NCBI RefSeq assembly: GCF_013114595.1 | Contig: NZ_VTXE01000002.1 | Span: forward strand, 1-64,000 | Reading direction: 5' to 3' | Source of the DNA: Vibrio sp. 99-8-1 | Lineage (GTDB): Bacteria > Pseudomonadota > Gammaproteobacteria > Enterobacterales > Vibrionaceae | DNA length: 64,000 bases | Part shown: positions 9,363 to 17,906 of the stretch, in pieces | Numbering within the stretch: position 1 is the first letter of the stretch | How the letters are laid out: every line of letters starts with the position of its first letter | Notes under the pieces: model-generated | Told to the model about the DNA's origin: nothing | Database searches by the model: none | What the model saw: the letters and a program-made list of their open reading frames with translations, nothing else | Position numbers and translations under genes: made by a program

Positions 9363-11960
9363 GTGCTTGAAGCCTATCGAAAACACGTCGAAGAACGTGC
9401 AGTGGAAGGAATAGTTGCAAAACCACTGAATGCAGAACAAGTTGCTGCATTAATTGAACTGGTTAAAACCCCACCTAAAGGTGAAGAAGCGTTTATTCTT
9501 GACCTACTAGAAAACCGAATTCCCCCTGGTGTTGATGAAGCCGCTTATGTAAAGGCTGGTTTTTTGACGGCTGTTGCAACGGGTGAAGCAAGTTCTCCGC
9601 TGGTAAGTAAAGAGAAAGCTGTTGAGCTTCTTGGCACAATGCAAGGTGGGTACAATATTGAACCGTTAATTTCATTACTTGATGATGACTCTTTAGCGCC
9701 AATATCAGCAAAAGTGCTGTCTCATACTTTACTCATGTTTGATGCTTTTTATGACGTAGAAGAGAAAGCAAAGGCCGGTAATGAATATGCCAAGCAAGTA
9801 TTAACCTCATGGGCAGAGGCTGAGTGGTTTTTATCTAAGCCTGAGCTTAAAGAGAAAATTACACTAACGGTATTTAAAGTAACTGGCGAAACAAATACGG
9901 ATGACCTCTCTCCAGCTCCTGATGCGTGGTCGCGTCCAGATATTCCGCTGCATGCTTTAGCGATGCTTAAAAACCAAAGAGAGGGTATTGAACCGGATCA
10001 AGCGGGTAGCATTGGCCCTGTAAAACAGATTGAGAGCCTTAAAGAGAAAGGTCATCAACTTGTATATGTTGGTGACGTTGTAGGTACAGGTTCATCTCGT
10101 AAGTCTGCCACAAACTCTGTGTTGTGGTTTATGGGGGATGATATTCCTAATGTACCGAACAAACGTGCTGGTGGTTATGTATTGGGTGGCAAAATAGCCC
10201 CGATATTCTTTAACACCATGGAAGATGCTGGTGCGCTTCCTATTGAAGTTGATGTCTCTAAATTGAATATGGGTGATGTAATTGATGTCTATCCATATGA
10301 AGGCAAAGTCACGGATAACGCGTCAGGCGATGTGTTGGCGGAGTTTGGCTTAAAAACAGATGTGTTGATTGATGAAGTTCGTGCGGGTGGTCGTATACCT
10401 CTAATTATCGGTCGCGGATTGACTGATCGCGCTCGTGAAGCGTTAGGGTTGGAGCCATCAGAAATTTTCCGCCGTCCAGTTGCGGTAGAAGATACGGGTA
10501 AAGGTTATACATTAGCGCAAAAAATGGTGGGTAAAGCTTGTGGTGTTGACGGTATTCGTCCAGGTACCTATTGCGAACCTAAAATGACCACCGTTGGCTC
10601 ACAAGATACGACCGGGCCAATGACTCGTGATGAGCTAAAAGATCTTGCTTGTTTAGGTTTCTCTGCAGACCTAGTGATGCAGTCTTTCTGTCACACTTCA
10701 GCGTATCCAAAACCTGTTGATGTTAATACGCACCATACATTGCCTGATTTCATAATGAACCGTGCCGGCGTTTCTTTGCGCCCTGGTGACGGTGTTATTC
10801 ACTCTTGGTTAAACCGTATGTTGCTACCCGATACAGTTGGAACCGGTGGTGACTCTCATACTCGTTTCCCTCTCGGTATCTCATTCCCAGCAGGTTCTGG
10901 TTTGGTGGCGTTTGCTGCTGCGACTGGAGTGATGCCGCTGGATATGCCTGAATCTATACTGGTTCGTTTTAAAGGTGAAATGCAACCGGGTATTACGCTA
11001 CGTGATCTGGTTCATGCGATTCCATATTATGGTATCAAGCAAGGACTCCTTACTGTAGAGAAAGCGGGTAAGATCAATGAGTTCTCAGGTCGTGTACTAG
11101 AGATCGAAGGTGTTGAACATTTAAGTGTGGAACAGGCATTTGAACTTTCTGATGCTTCTGCAGAACGTTCTGCGGCAGGTTGTACGGTTAAATTATCTCA
11201 AGAGTCGATTGAAGAGTACCTTAACTCCAACATTGTTATGTTGAAGTGGATGATTTCTGAAGGGTATGGTGATGTACGCACCCTTGAGCGTCGTATTACA
11301 TCCATGCAAGAGTGGCTTGAAAATCCTGAGTTAATGACGGCAGATAATGATGCTGAATACGCTCACGTGATTGAAATTGACTTGGCTGAGATCAGTGAGC
11401 CAATTTTATGTGCGCCAAATGATCCGGATGATGCGCGTCTACTTTCTGATGTACAGGGTACTGCGATTCAGGAAGTCTTTATTGGTTCTTGTATGACCAA
11501 CATTGGCCATTTCCGTGCCGCGGGTAAGTTGCTTGATAAGCATAGCGGTCAACTTGATACTCGTCTTTGGATTGCTCCACCGACGAAGATGGATAAAGAT
11601 CAGCTCACAGAAGAGGGGTACTACGGTATCTTCGGTCGTGCTGGTGTTCGTATCGAAACTCCGGGCTGTTCTCTCTGTATGGGTAACCAAGCACGGGTAG
11701 CCGATGAAGCGACAGTGATTTCAACATCAACTCGTAACTTCCCTAACCGTTTAGGTACGGGGGCGAATGTCTATCTTGCATCTGCTGAGTTAGCATCGGT
11801 TGGCGCTATTTTAGGCAAAATTCCGTCTAAAGAGGAGTATCTAGAGTTTGCTAAGCAGATTGATGCGACAGCAGCAGATACTTATCGCTACCTAAACTTC
11901 CATAAAATGGGACAGTATACAGAAAAAGCGGATACGGTTATTTTCCAAGAGCCAGCATAA
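9363..11960 (+). CDS. acnB: Aconitate hydratase B / 2-methylisocitrate dehydratase
   Basis: AcnB interconverts citrate and isocitrate in the TCA cycle and also hydrates 2-methyl-cis-aconitate. The 865-residue length matches AcnB. The order is the B-type one: an N-terminal HEAT-like domain, then the swivel domain ([13 protein letters not shown], about 240), then the [4Fe-4S] catalytic part. Iron-sulphur ligand motifs are visible as [10 protein letters not shown] and CSLCMGNQA near the C-terminus. It starts at GTG behind GAGG. A 266-base upstream gap carries its promoter region. In enterics the apo-protein binds mRNA when iron is low; that may hold here but is not visible. An intrinsic terminator follows the stop. 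Confidence 0.97.
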   Translation: MLEAYRKHVEERAVEGIVAKPLNAEQVAALIELVKTPPKGEEAFILDLLENRIPPGVDEAAYVKAGFLTAVATGEASSPLVSKEKAVELLGTMQGGYNIEPLISLLDDDSLAPISAKVLSHTLLMFDAFYDVEEKAKAGNEYAKQVLTSWAEAEWFLSKPELKEKITLTVFKVTGETNTDDLSPAPDAWSRPDIPLHALAMLKNQREGIEPDQAGSIGPVKQIESLKEKGHQLVYVGDVVGTGSSRKSATNSVLWFMGDDIPNVPNKRAGGYVLGGKIAPIFFNTMEDAGALPIEVDVSKLNMGDVIDVYPYEGKVTDNASGDVLAEFGLKTDVLIDEVRAGGRIPLIIGRGLTDRAREALGLEPSEIFRRPVAVEDTGKGYTLAQKMVGKACGVDGIRPGTYCEPKMTTVGSQDTTGPMTRDELKDLACLGFSADLVMQSFCHTSAYPKPVDVNTHHTLPDFIMNRAGVSLRPGDGVIHSWLNRMLLPDTVGTGGDSHTRFPLGISFPAGSGLVAFAAATGVMPLDMPESILVRFKGEMQPGITLRDLVHAIPYYGIKQGLLTVEKAGKINEFSGRVLEIEGVEHLSVEQAFELSDASAERSAAGCTVKLSQESIEEYLNSNIVMLKWMISEGYGDVRTLERRITSMQEWLENPELMTADNDAEYAHVIEIDLAEISEPILCAPNDPDDARLLSDVQGTAIQEVFIGSCMTNIGHFRAAGKLLDKHSGQLDTRLWIAPPTKMDKDQLTEEGYYGIFGRAGVRIETPGCSLCMGNQARVADEATVISTSTRNFPNRLGTGANVYLASAELASVGAILGKIPSKEEYLEFAKQIDATAADTYRYLNFHKMGQYTEKADTVIFQEPA

Positions 11961-11990
11961 AGGCTTGGAAGAATCCATTCACTGAACTAA

Positions 11991-12018
11991 AAACCTACTT
12001 TATTAAGTAGGTTTTTTT
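11991..12018 (+). terminator. Intrinsic terminator of acnB
   Basis: The inverted repeat AAACCTACTT / AAGTAGGTTT is followed by a run of T, 30 bases after the acnB stop. Confidence 0.9.
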
Positions 12019-12231
12019 ATAGCAGTGGTGCAAAAAATGAAGTAGCTAACTTGACGAGCAATTAACATGTGCTAAGTCTTAATAATGAGACAGAAAAACA
12101 GCCAATGTCTCGATACTGTTATATCCCTGCGAATATTTTCTTGTATACAGAGAAAGTATTTTTTTAGGGTCAATAGACCACTGAGTAGTGGGTGCATTCC
12201 TCTCAACAAATATAATAAAAAAGGATCTGTC

Positions 12232-13563
12232 ATGGGCACACAATTTCGAATGGATTCTGTTGCGGGCTCTCTTGTCGTGGTTGGTGGTAAGCAAGAACCG
12301 TGGTTGTCTGTTTTAGAGCAAGAAGGTTGGCAATGTCAGCGGTGTGGTGATTTACGTAAAGCGGACATACTGTTAAATGATATTGGTCCTTGTATTGGTA
12401 TCGTAGATTTAAGTCAGGATGAATTTAGTTTAAACGGCATTGCTAATTTAGTTAGTAGCTATAAACACGTCCGATGGTTGGCATTTATAAGAGAATCACA
12501 ATTAAGCTCTGATACCATCTGCCAGTTTATTGTTAACTTCTGTATCGATTTTTTTACCGCTCCAATGCCAGATACACAACTGATGAGCACCATTGGTCAC
12601 CAGTTAGGCATGCTTAAATTAGAAAGAAAAGTATGGCCTAATTATGGATGCAATAAAGACATGGGGTTAACAGGTGAGTCGGTTTCTATGAAACGGCTCA
12701 GAGAACAGGTTAAACGCATCAGCTCTACGGACGTCAGTATTTTAATTTATGGTGAAAACGGAGCTGGAAAAGAGTGTGTGGCAAAAGCTATTCACACTAT
12801 GTCTACCCGTTCGAAAGAAGCTTTTATTAGTGTTAATTGTGGGGCGCTATCAGAAGCTAGGATGGCTCAGGAGCTATTTGGCAAAAATATCGATGCTGAT
12901 GCCGGCCCATGTTTATTAGAAAAAGCGCATGGTGGTACTCTATTTTTTAATGACATTTTAATGATGTCACGCTCTCAACAGAGAAACTTACTTCGATTCT
13001 TGCAAGATGGAAAAATCGAGTCAATTGATGGCAGGAAAGAATTGGATGTGAGGATATTAGCAGGTTATAGCACGGATATTGAGAAGTCGTTAGCAGACAA
13101 AGATTTTAATGAAGAGCTTTATCATTATATAAACGTTCTTAGAATTAATATTCCTAGTTTAAAGGAACGGACTGGTGATATAGCGATTTTGGCTAAACAT
13201 TTTTTGCAGGAGTTTTCTAAAGAATATAATGCGCAGGCAAAAGGTTTCTCTGATCAAGCTTTGAAGGCGTTAATGCAATATCATTGGCCGGGTAATGTGA
13301 GAGAGCTTTCTAACCAAGTAAAACGAGCGGTATTGATGTCTGATAGCGCTATAATTGATATTAATCAGCTTGATCTTCCTAAAGTTATTAGTGGTAGACG
13401 AAGCCTTAAAAGTATTCGAGAAAATTCTGAGAAAGATGCCTTGGTTTTGGTATTAGAGTCGCATGAAGGGCAAGTTTCACCCGCGGCAAAAGAGCTAGGG
13501 GTCTCTAGAGCGACCATGTATAGGTTATTGAATAAGCATAATTTAATTTCAGAATCCATGTAA
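12232..13563 (+). CDS. vpsR: VpsR, c-di-GMP-responsive biofilm regulator (NtrC-like)
   Basis: VpsR activates Vibrio polysaccharide and matrix genes when c-di-GMP is high. I chose ATG 12232, behind AAGGA, because it gives the family N-terminus and 443 residues (444 in V. cholerae). The receiver-like domain keeps Asp59 in GIVDLSQDEF. The AAA+ domain has Walker A GENGAGKE, but the usual GAFTGA loop is absent and the Walker B region reads GGTLFFNDILM, not the canonical FLDEI. This matches the known unusual VpsR, which works with sigma-70 polymerase. The C-terminus has a Fis-type helix-turn-helix (SPAAKELGVSRATMYRLL). The target vps genes are not in this window. The frame stays open upstream to 12085, but that extension has no ribosome binding site. 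Confidence 0.95.
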   Translation: MGTQFRMDSVAGSLVVVGGKQEPWLSVLEQEGWQCQRCGDLRKADILLNDIGPCIGIVDLSQDEFSLNGIANLVSSYKHVRWLAFIRESQLSSDTICQFIVNFCIDFFTAPMPDTQLMSTIGHQLGMLKLERKVWPNYGCNKDMGLTGESVSMKRLREQVKRISSTDVSILIYGENGAGKECVAKAIHTMSTRSKEAFISVNCGALSEARMAQELFGKNIDADAGPCLLEKAHGGTLFFNDILMMSRSQQRNLLRFLQDGKIESIDGRKELDVRILAGYSTDIEKSLADKDFNEELYHYINVLRINIPSLKERTGDIAILAKHFLQEFSKEYNAQAKGFSDQALKALMQYHWPGNVRELSNQVKRAVLMSDSAIIDINQLDLPKVISGRRSLKSIRENSEKDALVLVLESHEGQVSPAAKELGVSRATMYRLLNKHNLISESM

Positions 13564-13588
13564 TGATCATTGTCTACACAGAGAACTT

Positions 13589-13612
13589 TCCGCTAACGAG
13601 TGACAGCGGGAA
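13589..13612 (+). terminator. Possible weak terminator after vpsR
   Basis: An imperfect hairpin (TTCCGCT / AGCGGGAA) lies 26 bases past the vpsR stop and is followed by only a mixed AT tail. It is weaker than the other terminators in this window. Confidence 0.4.
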
Positions 13613-13628
13613 TTAGATATTTCTCACA

Positions 13629-13893
13629 TATACTCAAGTGACCTCAAGATGTAAGATTCAGAGCAACATCAACACGTTCAGTTCAAGAAAGATAATTGAA
13701 GGAATGGCATTCCCTTTCAAGATTATCTTCCGCAGAAATGGGCGTGTTGATGTGCTCCCAAAGGGCGAGTTTTATTGGCTCCTGCTCTGTGTTACTGATT
13801 CTTTCCGTAGAATGACTATGCCTTCAAATCAGTGCCTTGATCAGCAGCCAATACATTCTCGCTGAACAAGCTCCTTGAGGTCACTTGAGTATA
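13629..13893 (+). repeat. MITE-like repeat, copy C (full length, forward)
   Basis: This 265-bp element has perfect 20-base terminal inverted repeats, TATACTCAAGTGACCTCAAG and its complement. It contains a GGAATGGCATTCC palindrome. An open frame of 75 codons crosses it, but the sequence is shared with the other repeat copies and has no ribosome binding site, so it is not called as a gene. It ends 20 bases before an operator-like site of the next transcription unit. Confidence 0.92.
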
Positions 13894-13912
13894 TTAATAG
13901 ATAGCAGATGTA

Positions 13913-13931
13913 AGCGTGAATAAATTTTCAC
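13913..13931 (+). promoter_or_regulatory. Operator-like site 1 (AGCGTGAATAA repeat)
   Basis: The sequence AGCGTGAATAA continues into TTTTCAC, giving an inverted repeat GTGAA-N6-TTCAC. The same 11 bases recur 68 bp downstream. It resembles an ARG box (TGAAT-N4-ATTCA) with one mismatch, but the binding protein is unknown. It lies upstream of the candidate -35. Confidence 0.45.
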
Positions 13932-13949
13932 TTTAGTAGTAAATAGCTA

Positions 13950-13977
13950 TTGCATATAACTTAAAAGTGGTTACAAT
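13950..13977 (+). promoter_or_regulatory. Candidate sigma-70 promoter for the small ORF and DUF1127 gene
   Basis: A -35 like TTGCAT and a -10 like TACAAT are separated by 16 bases, about 60 bases upstream of the ORF at 14038. It is flanked by two related operator-like sites. The call rests on motif similarity only. Confidence 0.4.
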
Positions 13978-13980
13978 TTG

Positions 13981-13998
13981 AGCGTGAATAACATTCAC
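13981..13998 (+). promoter_or_regulatory. Operator-like site 2 (perfect palindrome)
   Basis: AGCGTGAATAACATTCAC contains the perfect inverted repeat GTGAAT-AAC-ATTCAC. It starts just after the candidate -10, where a bound repressor would cover the transcription start. It shares AGCGTGAATAA with site 1 upstream. Confidence 0.5.
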
Positions 13999-14037
13999 TC
14001 ATCTTTACGATTAATTAGTTTTTAACAGGAGGCACAA

Positions 14038-14151
14038 ATGAAATATTTCACATTCGTTCATACAATTTGTGCGTTCTTAAATTCTGTATCGCTGGATAGA
14101 TCCGTATTTTTTATGGCTTCTTCTATCACCAAGCATACTGATACTAATTAA
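14038..14151 (+). CDS. Small ORF of 37 codons, unknown function
   Basis: The ORF has an excellent Shine-Dalgarno AGGAGG five bases before ATG and runs 37 codons to TAA. The product begins MKYFTFVHTICAFLNSV, a short hydrophobic stretch of doubtful length for a membrane span, and ends in a polar tail, ITKHTDTN. I do not recognise it. It follows the candidate promoter and two operator-like sites. A long-armed hairpin and the DUF1127 gene lie downstream, so it could be a small protein in its own right or a leader peptide. The ribosome binding site is the strongest evidence that it is translated. Confidence 0.55.
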   Translation: MKYFTFVHTICAFLNSVSLDRSVFFMASSITKHTDTN

Positions 14152-14171
14152 TCCGTAACCTGAAAGGCTGC

Positions 14172-14230
14172 GGAAAATGGCAGCTAAATAGGGTTATAGT
14201 CTATATTTTCAATTCTACTGCCATTTTTCC
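14172..14230 (+). promoter_or_regulatory. Long inverted repeat between small ORF and DUF1127 gene
   Basis: GGAAAATGGCAG (14172-14183) is complementary to CTGCCATTTTTCC (14218-14230) apart from one bulged base, with a 34-base loop that can fold further. It ends 32 bases before the DUF1127 start. It could be an mRNA processing or stability element, an attenuator, or a protein site. No T-run follows that would mark it as a simple terminator. Confidence 0.5.
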
Positions 14231-14262
14231 AGTCAAATTATTTAATTAACTGGAGATTAATC

Positions 14263-14514
14263 ATGAGTCACTCTATCTATTTAAAAGTAGCGGTTTTATT
14301 TGTTAAAGCAGATTTACGCCGAGAAGAAAAAAAATGGCAAAGTGCAATACGTCGTTCAAAGTATGATATTCCTTGGCAGAATACACATCTGTTGAAAGAT
14401 ATTGGCCTTGAAAGTGATGGTCGAGTTATGGGATATACCGAGCCTGAAAACTTAGTTGTAGAACGTCGTATGCGTCATCTTCGTCGTGTTTTTCGATCGA
14501 GACTGGTAACGTAA
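14263..14514 (+). CDS. DUF1127 domain-containing small protein
   Basis: This 83-residue basic protein has the DUF1127 (YjiS-like) signature LLKDIGLESDGR at about 45-56 and an Arg-rich C-terminus (RRMRHLRRVFRSR). The start has GGAG seven bases upstream. In alphaproteobacteria short DUF1127 proteins have been linked to RNA turnover and to phosphate and carbon metabolism; no function is established for the Vibrio type. It lies between vpsR and tas, the position I recall for V. cholerae too. It follows the small ORF at 14038 and a hairpin, and is probably in the same transcript. The high Arg content is compatible with RNA binding, which is inference. Confidence 0.8.
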   Translation: MSHSIYLKVAVLFVKADLRREEKKWQSAIRRSKYDIPWQNTHLLKDIGLESDGRVMGYTEPENLVVERRMRHLRRVFRSRLVT

Positions 14515-14517
14515 TGG

Positions 14518-14542
14518 TAGGGGGAAGGTAAATTTCCCCCTA
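14518..14542 (+). terminator. Hairpin between convergent DUF1127 gene and tas
   Basis: TAGGGGGAA and TTCCCCCTA form a perfect nine-base stem with a seven-base loop, four bases after the DUF1127 stop and 12 before the tas stop. There is no long T-run on either strand, so termination is likely but not certain. Confidence 0.55.
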
Positions 14543-14553
14543 TGATTGCGGCT

Positions 14554-15588
14554 TTAAGGACAAGGATTGGAGTATTCAACTCCAATCTTTTCAATCTCTT
14601 CTAGTAACTCCTTGCTTAATTCTACTTCCATACTGTTAATATTGGCGGATAGCTGTTCTAGGTTTGTAGCACCAATAATGTTTGATGCCACAAATGGTTG
14701 TTGATTAACAAACGACAACGCCATTTGTGCTGGCTGCAATCCAAATTGCAAGGCAAGATCGGCATAAGCTTGAGTCGCTTTTATACCTTGGGGTGTAAAG
14801 TAACGCGAGAATCGCTGCCACTGACTACAACGAGCTCCGTCTGGTTTGGCATTGTTTAGATATTTTCCTGAAAGACAGCCAAACGCGAGTGGAGAATAAG
14901 CAAGTAACTCAACACCTTCGTGCTGGGCAATTTCTGCCAATCCTATTTCAAAGCTGCGGTTGAGTAAGTTATAAGGGTTTTGGATCGAGACTATCTTAGG
15001 TAAGTCATGTTTTTCGGCTAACTGAAGAAACTTCATTACTCCCCAAGGCGTTTCATTGGATAAGCCAATATAACGAACTTTCCCTGCTCTAACGAGCTCA
15101 GCAAGTGCTTCTAGAGATTCAATGAGAGTGACTTCTTCATTTTCATCTTGATAGTGATAATTGAGTTTGCCAAAGAAGTTGGTTTGTCGTTGAGGCCAAT
15201 GCAGTTGGTAGAGATCTATGTAGTCAGTTTTAAGACGAGTAAGGCTACTATCTATCGCGCTGTGAATATTTCTTCTACTTAAACTCATCTCGTCTCTGAT
15301 ATGAGGAACGTTAGCGGGCCCTGCTACTTTAGTCGAAAGAATGACCTTTTCTCGCTTGCCTGATTTCGCCAACCAATTACCAATAAATTGCTCGGTAGAA
15401 CCTTGAGTTTCTTTCTTTGGAGGGACAGGATACATCTCTGCCGTATCAATGAAATTTACGCCGTGATCAAGAGAAAAGTCAATTTGTTCAAAGGCTTGTG
15501 ACTCAGTGTTTTGCTCGCCAAAAGTCATTGTACCTAAGCATATTTTACTGACTTCCAATGTTGAATTTGGCAGCTTATGATATTTCAT
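14554..15588 (-). CDS. tas: Aldo/keto reductase Tas
   Basis: This 344-residue NADPH-dependent aldo/keto reductase closely follows E. coli Tas, a protein found by its ability to restore tyrosine-independent growth under some conditions. The physiological substrate is unknown. Family motifs are in order: GTMTFGEQN near residue 20, DTAEMYPVPP with the catalytic Tyr (about 52), STKVAG with the Lys (about 87) and QLHWPQ with the His (about 128). The C-terminal cofactor loop includes GATNLEQL. It is convergent with the DUF1127 gene and divergent from the DUF6482 gene. The tas-to-mutH neighbourhood is shared with enterics. Confidence 0.93.
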   Translation of the reverse strand: MKYHKLPNSTLEVSKICLGTMTFGEQNTESQAFEQIDFSLDHGVNFIDTAEMYPVPPKKETQGSTEQFIGNWLAKSGKREKVILSTKVAGPANVPHIRDEMSLSRRNIHSAIDSSLTRLKTDYIDLYQLHWPQRQTNFFGKLNYHYQDENEEVTLIESLEALAELVRAGKVRYIGLSNETPWGVMKFLQLAEKHDLPKIVSIQNPYNLLNRSFEIGLAEIAQHEGVELLAYSPLAFGCLSGKYLNNAKPDGARCSQWQRFSRYFTPQGIKATQAYADLALQFGLQPAQMALSFVNQQPFVASNIIGATNLEQLSANINSMEVELSKELLEEIEKIGVEYSNPCP

Positions 15589-15698
15589 AACACTTCCTTG
15601 TACTGTTATTTTTAACCAATATACCCAAAGAAGAGACAGTAATGAAATTAGAATTTACCGATAGCTGAACTAAGCTTATATAGAAAGAAGGAGATTCT

Positions 15699-16013
15699 AT
15701 GGAAAAAATTCAATTAGACCACTGGTTACATGCCGACCACAATGAGAAGCATATTCAACCTAAACTGTATGTTATTAGTTGTGAAGATCTGTCTGACTAC
15801 TTATTGGCAGTGGAGTATAAGCACAAGCTGGAGCCTATTTACCGAAATGACGAAGTAATACATTACTCGTCGCTGGATCAGATAAAAGATGATCTTGGTC
15901 GGTTAGGTGTAGAGTCGGTGTATTTACGTTTGCACAATACTGATGATGAATGTGGTTCTCCCGAAGGGACGATCCCTTATCACGATATCGAACTCTCTCT
16001 GCAGCGCCACTAA
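15699..16013 (+). CDS. Conserved hypothetical protein (DUF6482-like)
   Basis: This is a 104-residue acidic soluble protein without signal peptide or membrane segment. It resembles the small family found next to mutH in Vibrio and relatives (DUF6482 by my recollection). It has no known function. Visible features are a central [12 protein letters not shown] and a C-terminal [28 protein letters not shown] lies upstream of the ATG. Its stop overlaps the mutH stop by four bases, a tail-to-tail arrangement that leaves no room for separate terminators. Confidence 0.75.
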   Translation: MEKIQLDHWLHADHNEKHIQPKLYVISCEDLSDYLLAVEYKHKLEPIYRNDEVIHYSSLDQIKDDLGRLGVESVYLRLHNTDDECGSPEGTIPYHDIELSLQRH

Positions 16014-16684
16014 GATTGAGCGGATATGTAACGAGATAGAATGTTAGCGGTAAACTGAGTCCTGAGATAGAAACCTCTTGGGAGCGTTTTTATCGGTTTG
16101 CCTGAAGCTCCGTATGCTTCTGTAACAACTCGGCTATTTGCTGCTTTTGGTCTAAGTTGCATTACTTCACCGTGTTTGGCTGTGATGTTTTCTACTTCAC
16201 CTAAAACGATTAACTCCATCAACTCTTCCCAGTCAGCTTGAAGAGCTCGCTCCTCCTGCTCTGAAGGCGACCAAAGAATAGGGGTTCCAACCCTTCTATC
16301 TGCAACAGGAATTTCTCTTTCTCCTTCAACAGGGATCCAGAGCACTTTAGATAGCTTCTGTTTAACATGGCACTGTTGCCAAGTTAAGCCATGTACACCA
16401 ATTAAAGGAGCAACACAGACAAATGTCGTTTCTAACGGCTTTCCGCTATAACTGATAGGAATACTTTTTAACTCGATGCCAAGCTCGACAAAATCTTGTT
16501 GTGGTTTGCTCCCTGCAATAGCGCCTAAGTGCCATTCCAACAATTGACCTACCCAACCTTTGTCTCGTTTTAGATTTTTTGGTACAGAAATATTGGCTTC
16601 TTCTGCCAATTCATAGAAAGTAAAACCAGCAATTGCATGCGCTCTATCTAGTAATTCTTGTTCTGATTTTGGCTGCGGTTTCAT
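16010..16684 (-). CDS. mutH: DNA mismatch repair endonuclease MutH
   Basis: MutH nicks the unmethylated strand at hemimethylated GATC when activated by MutS-MutL, directing repair to the new strand. The 224 residues match the family (229 in E. coli). The catalytic triad lies in [11 protein letters not shown] with D-x6-E-x-K spacing, as in E. coli Asp70, Glu77 and Lys79. Its presence implies a Dam-methylating host, in line with Vibrio. The gene faces away from rppH across a 700-base gap that is unusually rich in GATC and DnaA boxes (see the DARS2 entry). Confidence 0.97.
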   Translation of the reverse strand: MKPQPKSEQELLDRAHAIAGFTFYELAEEANISVPKNLKRDKGWVGQLLEWHLGAIAGSKPQQDFVELGIELKSIPISYSGKPLETTFVCVAPLIGVHGLTWQQCHVKQKLSKVLWIPVEGEREIPVADRRVGTPILWSPSEQEERALQADWEELMELIVLGEVENITAKHGEVMQLRPKAANSRVVTEAYGASGKPIKTLPRGFYLRTQFTANILSRYISAQS

Positions 16685-17385
16685 GATCGATTAACAAAGA
16701 CAATTGTGAAGTAAGAAGTGGCTAGTGTAACAAATAATGCCTAGTAAAGATCGACTATCAAGCGATATCAATCATATTTCGCGATAGCTCTAAACGATGA
16801 GCATGATGATCTATGGCTAAATAGACAACCGTGTCCATTGGATCTGATGATGAATTAATGATCATAATGCCACTTATCCACAGGCTATTTTAAAAATGAT
16901 GAGCTTTAGCCACTACTGGATCAATTAACAGGTCTTTTGAGGCGATAAAACAGTTGCTAAATTGGTGCTATGATGAAATTGGCAGTTGTTAGTGTGGATA
17001 ACCCTCTATGCGGTTGATCTTTGACCGATCTAAAAAGATAGAAGATCCTTGTTGTTTTTTATCATGGTGAATCTACTTTGATCTTAATTAACTGATTGAT
17101 TTTTAGTTATTTTGTATGTGTATGTTACAGCGTTGGTCATTTTTCTTGATTATATATTGCTCGTCTTTATTGGCTTATTTAAAATTCTTCACATAGTTAT
17201 TCACAGAAATGGTGAATAAATTTGTGATCTGACGCGTTTGGTGTTGATAACTCTATATTTGAACAAAAGTTATTCAAACTCGCTTTGGCAGAAAATAAAT
17301 ATTTCGTAAATTAGACATGTAAGTTTGCGAGAACTGGGGATATGTGGAAAAATCACGCCAAGAAAAATTTTTTAGAGGTCAGCCA
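16685..17385. promoter_or_regulatory. DARS2-like DnaA-reactivating region (mutH-rppH gap)
   Basis: This 700-base gene-free gap lies where E. coli DARS2 lies, between mutH and rppH (ygdP). Consensus DnaA boxes (TTWTNCACA) are at 16874-16882 (TTATCCACA), 16993-17001 (TTATCCACA, minus), 17197-17205 (TTATTCACA) and 17343-17351 (TTTTCCACA, minus). One-mismatch boxes are at 17185-17193, 17211-17219 (minus), 17242-17250 (minus) and 17270-17278. The group at 17185-17219 has two boxes in tandem and one facing them. Eleven GATC sites occur between 16685 and 17229. DARS2 is known to convert ADP-DnaA to ATP-DnaA with IHF and Fis. That this region does so here is inference from position and boxes. IHF and Fis sites were not resolved by eye. 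The rppH promoter must also lie here. Confidence 0.75.
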
Positions 17386-17904
17386 GTGATCGATGGCGAT
17401 GGTTACCGCTTAAATGTGGGAATAGTGATTTGTAACAACCATGGTCAGGTATTCTGGGCTAAACGATATGGACAACACTCTTGGCAATTTCCTCAAGGGG
17501 GAATTGATGATGGAGAAACCGCTGAGCAAGCCATGTTTCGAGAGTTATATGAAGAGGTTGGTCTTACAAAACAGGATGTAACAATTGTTGCCACGAGTCG
17601 TCATTGGTTAAGGTATCGCCTACCAAAACGCTTAGTTCGTTGGGACTCAAAACCTGTTTGTATCGGGCAAAAACAGAAATGGTTTTTACTGCGTTTAGAT
17701 AGCGATGAATCTAAAGTAAATATGCAGCGTGGAAAAACCCCTGAATTTGATGGTTGGAGATGGGTAAGTTATTGGTACCCAGTAAGACAAGTAGTTTCGT
17801 TTAAAAGAGATGTTTATCGTCGTGCGATGAAAGAGTTTGCATCTTTGGCTATGCCATTTAAGGAGCGAAAGATAAAAGGTAAACGCAAAAATCGTAGAGG
17901 GTAA
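17386..17904 (+). CDS. rppH: RNA pyrophosphohydrolase RppH
   Basis: RppH removes pyrophosphate from the 5' end of triphosphorylated mRNA and so opens it to RNase E decay. I chose GTG 17386, with GAGG seven bases upstream, because it gives the family N-terminus [14 protein letters not shown] and 172 residues. The frame is open back to 17344, but that extension is not family-like. The Nudix box is complete ([11 protein letters not shown]...RELYEEVGL, about 38-60). The conserved [18 protein letters not shown] region follows. It is two bases from ptsP and likely cotranscribed, as in enterics. Confidence 0.96.
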   Translation: MIDGDGYRLNVGIVICNNHGQVFWAKRYGQHSWQFPQGGIDDGETAEQAMFRELYEEVGLTKQDVTIVATSRHWLRYRLPKRLVRWDSKPVCIGQKQKWFLLRLDSDESKVNMQRGKTPEFDGWRWVSYWYPVRQVVSFKRDVYRRAMKEFASLAMPFKERKIKGKRKNRRG

Positions 17905-17906
17905 TC

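Noticed and set aside
12085..12231. N-terminal extension of VpsR
   Set aside because: The ribosome binding site and family N-terminus both point to ATG 12232; the upstream codons are leader sequence.
13638..13865. 75-codon open frame on the + strand
   Set aside because: It lies wholly inside MITE copy C, has no ribosome binding site, and the frame is not kept in the other copies.
16685..17385. Replication origin (oriC) in the DnaA-box cluster
   Set aside because: The flanks are mutH and rppH, not the mnmG/mioC genes of chromosome 1 or the rctB/parAB genes of chromosome 2, and no AT-rich 13-mer array was seen. DARS2 fits the position better.
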